Below are positions 61,661 through 64,000 of a stretch of 64,000 nt of DNA, piece by piece. The position numbers were made by a program, and so were the translations under genes. The stretch is from CBDANW01 sp965197825 (GTDB lineage: Bacteria > Acidobacteriota > Vicinamibacteria > Marinacidobacterales > DATDRI01), in contig CBDANW010000003.1 in the NCBI GenBank assembly GCA_965197825.1, forward strand, positions 3,087,857-3,151,856, in the 5' to 3' direction. Below the pieces are notes generated by a model that saw nothing but the letters and a program-made list of their open reading frames with translations, was not told where the DNA came from and searched no databases. The number at the start of each line of letters is the position of its first letter. Position 1 is the stretch's first letter.

Positions 61661-62452
61661 GTGGTTCCCAGGTTGACGGGTTTTCGTTCGCGGGGCGGCT
61701 GGGCCGGCCTGGCGATCGCCCTCCTACTCCTGGCGCTGCCCCTGGCTCTCCGCGGACAGGGCCGGAGTCGTCGGAATTCGGAATCCCCCTCGGCCACCGT
61801 GGCCTACCAAGGCCATTTCGCCTTCACCCGCATCCGTTACGGTTCACTGGGGGACGCGTGGGGTTTTCGGTGGGGCGGGTCGCGCTGGGCCCATGACTAC
61901 CCACGAGCCGATCGTCACTTGTCCACGATGCTCGCGGAGCTGACCACCATCAGCGTCAACGAAGAGGGCACGAACGTCTTCCATCTCGACGACCCGGAGC
62001 TCTTCAAACGCCCCCTCGCCTACGTCTCCGAGCCCGGCTTTTGGACGATGACCGACAGCGAGGCGCGGAGCGTCCGGAGCTACCTCCTTCGCGGAGGATT
62101 CCTCATCTTCGATGACTTCGAGCGGGAGCAGTGGCTCAACTTCGAGGCACAGATCCAACGCGTGCTCCCCGAGTATCACCCGATCGAGATCGATATCGAC
62201 CATCCCATCTTCCACTGTTTCTTCGATCTCAAGACCATCAATTTTCCGCATCCCCTTGTGCCCGTATTCCCGACCTACTTCGGGATCTTCGAGGACAATG
62301 ACCCCACGAAACGAATGCTGGCGATCGTGAACTACAACAATGACGTCGCCGAGTATTGGGAGTGGTCGGATACCGGTTACTTCCCCGTCGACATCACCAA
62401 CGAGGCTTACAAACTGGGCATCAACTACGTCGTCTATGCGATGACGCATTGA
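61661..62452 (+). CDS. DUF4159 domain-containing exported protein
   Basis: 263 residues from GTG 61661. One N-terminal hydrophobic segment (WAGLAIALLLLALPLALRGQ) acts as signal or anchor. The body has the DUF4159 pattern: FAFTRIRYGSLGDAWGFRWGG, LAYVSEPGFWTMTDSEARSVRSYLLRGGFLIFDDF, EYHPIEIDIDHPIFHCFFDL, and MLAIVNYNNDVAEYWEW with the C-terminal NEAYKLGINYVVYAMTH. The fold resembles class I glutamine-amidotransferase/ThuA-like domains but lacks an evident catalytic Cys. It is 58 bases after the propeller gene and probably in its transcript. Members of the family often lie near MoxR/DUF58 genes; none are seen here. Confidence 0.82.
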   Translation: MVPRLTGFRSRGGWAGLAIALLLLALPLALRGQGRSRRNSESPSATVAYQGHFAFTRIRYGSLGDAWGFRWGGSRWAHDYPRADRHLSTMLAELTTISVNEEGTNVFHLDDPELFKRPLAYVSEPGFWTMTDSEARSVRSYLLRGGFLIFDDFEREQWLNFEAQIQRVLPEYHPIEIDIDHPIFHCFFDLKTINFPHPLVPVFPTYFGIFEDNDPTKRMLAIVNYNNDVAEYWEWSDTGYFPVDITNEAYKLGINYVVYAMTH

Positions 62453-62632
62453 CGGTCGCGACCTCCCCGGCCCGCAGGGCTTTCTTTACGTTCCTGACGA
62501 AACAAATGGTGGGCGGCCATCGTCTCCATTTCATGGGTCATTTCTATGGTGAGGTGTGCGATGACGGCTTGGGCCCCGGGCCGATTCAGTGGACGCGGCT
62601 GACCGCCTGAAGGAAGATTGGGTAGACTCGAG

Positions 62633-63785
62633 ATGACCCAGCCGAGAACAACCCGAAACAAAGCCGTCGTAGGAATCCTGGTCGCCCTGGGGGCGCTCCT
62701 GGCCTTCCGCCTGTACGGCGCTCTCTGGAGAAGCACCGGTGGCCCCGGCCGCGGGGGCCCGGGGGGACGGGCCCAGCCGGTCGAGGTGGCGCAAGCCGAA
62801 CGAACCCAGCTAGCGGAGAACGTGTCCCTGGTGGGCTCTTGCGGGCCAAGGAGCAGGTCGATGTGGCGCCCAAGGTAGGGGGGCCGGCTGGTGGAGCTGC
62901 GGGGTCGATCTGGGCGACACCGTGAGAGCGGGCCAGCTCATCGCGCGTCTTGAGGGCGGGGAGCTGCGGCAGCAGGTGCGCCATGCCGAGGCGGCTCTTC
63001 AGGTTTCCCAGGCCGGCGTCGCCCAGCGCGAAGCGGAGTTGGAGAACCAGAAGCTGGAAACAGAGCGACACCAAAGCCTCCAGCGGGACGGGATCATCTC
63101 CTCCCAGCAGGCGGCACAAGTCCAGACTCAGGTGCGGGTCGCGGAGGCCCAGGTCGAGCTGGCCCGAGCCCAAACGGTGCAGGCAGAAGCCTTCCTCGAG
63201 GAGCTACGCATTCGACTCAGCCAAACCCAAGTCTTCTCGCCGATCGCCGGTGTCGTTGGGCGGCGCTACGTCGACCAGGGCGCACTGCTCGATCCTAACG
63301 ACGCGATCGTGCTGGTCATCAACCTGGCGCGGATGGTCACGGTGGTCAACGTCCCCGAGCGCGAGCTCGTCAAAATCCAAGTCAACGATGCCGCCACGGA
63401 CGCCTTGGGCGGCGAGGAGACGATGGGCCGCGTGGTTCGCATCTCCCCTCTCTTGGACGCCCAGACGCGAACCGCGGAGGTCGAGATCGAGATCGCCAAT
63501 ACGGAAAGTCGTCTCAAGGCCGAGATGTTCGCGCGCGGCGACCTGGACCTGACCCTTAAGCGGGAAGCCGTTTTCGTCCCGCGACAGGCGCTCGTCTATC
63601 GTGGCGGCGAGCCGGGGGTCTTCGTGGTCGACTCCGAGGTGGCGCGATTCCAGCCAGTTCTCATCGGTGTCGCGGACGCGGACCGCATCGAAGCCGTAGA
63701 AGGTATCGAGCCGGGCCAACTCGTCATCACCCGCGGTGCCAACCTACTGCAAGACGGGGATCGCATTCAGGTACCTCCCGAATAA
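62633..63785 (+). pseudogene. RND efflux periplasmic adaptor (AcrA/HlyD type), interrupted by three single-base indels
   Basis: ATG 62633. The first 70 residues (membrane anchor NKAVVGILVALGALLAFRLY, Gly-rich linker, QPVEVAQAERTQLAENVSLVG) are in one frame. Then a missing T near 62840 (expected TCTTTGCGG, LRAKEQVDVAPKVGG), an extra C near 62884 and an extra G near 62901 disturb the frame; after restoring each, the lipoyl half GRLVELRVDLGDTVRAGQLI reads correctly and joins the intact rest from 62922: coiled-coil hairpin (about 110-190), lipoyl return, beta-barrel and membrane-proximal domains. All three indels are in short homopolymers. Directly followed by the RND permease gene, its natural partner. 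Confidence 0.83.
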
Positions 63786-63810
63786 ACGAACCTTTCAGGA
63801 TGAATAGCCC

Positions 63811-64000
63811 ATGAGCCTTCCGCAGTTCGCGATTCGAAGACCCATCACCGTTTACATGGCCGCCGCGGTAGCGGTCCTCCTGGGCGGCATCGCGTTCACG
63901 CAGCTTCCCGTGGATCTCATGCCGGACATCGAGTTCCCGGCGATTACCGTTGTCACCGCTTATCCGGGAGTCGCCCCCGAAGAGATGGAGACGCTCATCA
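63811..64000 (+). CDS. RND-family efflux permease, N-terminal part (cut by window end)
   Basis: 63 codons from ATG 63811. LPQFAIRRPITVYMAAAVAVLLGGIAFTQLPVDLMPDIEFPAITVVTAYPGVAPEEMETLI is the unmistakable first membrane helix and start of the porter domain of AcrB/MdtB-like hydrophobe/amphiphile efflux transporters. It forms a tripartite pump with the upstream adaptor and an outer-membrane channel. The remaining about 970 residues lie outside the window. Confidence 0.93.
   Translation, partial: MSLPQFAIRRPITVYMAAAVAVLLGGIAFTQLPVDLMPDIEFPAITVVTAYPGVAPEEMETLI

Noticed and set aside
1..64000. tRNA, rRNA, replication origin or prophage genes
   Set aside because: I found no cloverleaf with a CCA-type end, rRNA-like stretch, DnaA-box cluster or phage structural genes by eye; a covariance search would be decisive.

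Overview
The window is a GC-rich bacterial chromosome segment, probably from a free-living Gram-negative bacterium. The gene content (many secreted proteins, PQQ-type beta-propellers, DUF4159, CBM9/DUF5916 outer-membrane barrels, secreted FAH-family proteins) fits Acidobacteriota best. That assignment is inference; there is no rRNA or marker alignment here. The 3' ends of many outer-membrane genes encode a terminal Phe, which also fits a Gram-negative envelope.

Layout. 1-4.9 kb: tetrapyrrole genes (hemB end, hemL), a Rieske protein, a PHP phosphoesterase, an A-type Fe-S carrier behind a near-consensus promoter, a 2Fe-2S protein and a membrane/zinc-ribbon pair. 4.9-8.2 kb: a decayed zone with two families of short palindrome-ended repeats, an IS256-family element inserted inside one repeat copy, an Rrf2 regulator and a broken HAD/GGDEF chimera. 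8.3-13.8 kb: a secreted coiled-coil protein and divergent clpB (three lesions) and dnaK. 13.8-17.2 kb: two exported FAH-family proteins, one with a tandem domain. 17.46-20.2 kb: a complete 2.74-kb IS1595-family transposon with inverted ends, 8-bp target duplication and passenger genes. 20.25-22.63 kb: an IS66-family element. 22.7-24.3 kb: gene remnants (amidohydrolase, luciferase-like oxidoreductase, Ser/Thr kinase).

24.4-35.2 kb is a conserved metabolic block: DoxX, citramalate synthase (cimA) behind what looks like a complete isoleucine attenuator with a six-Ile leader peptide, a PQQ propeller, and glutamate synthase gltBD with a divergent LysR regulator whose promoter region contains eight pentamer repeats. 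35.3-38.7 kb encodes three exported proteins of unknown role.

38.8-60.3 kb is the most striking region: eight head-to-tail paralogous genes (about 830-900 codons each) for exported CBM9-like + DUF5916 beta-barrel proteins, showing a recent 2,675-bp tandem duplication and patchwork exchange between copies. The array runs directly into a PQQ-propeller gene and a DUF4159 gene, then into an RND efflux pair (adaptor with three indels; permease cut by the window end).

Recurring theme: several start codons lie 6-7 nt after a TATAAT-like -10 box, suggesting leaderless mRNAs. Several single-base indels in short homopolymers (clpB, HAD, RND adaptor) could be real decay or sequence errors.
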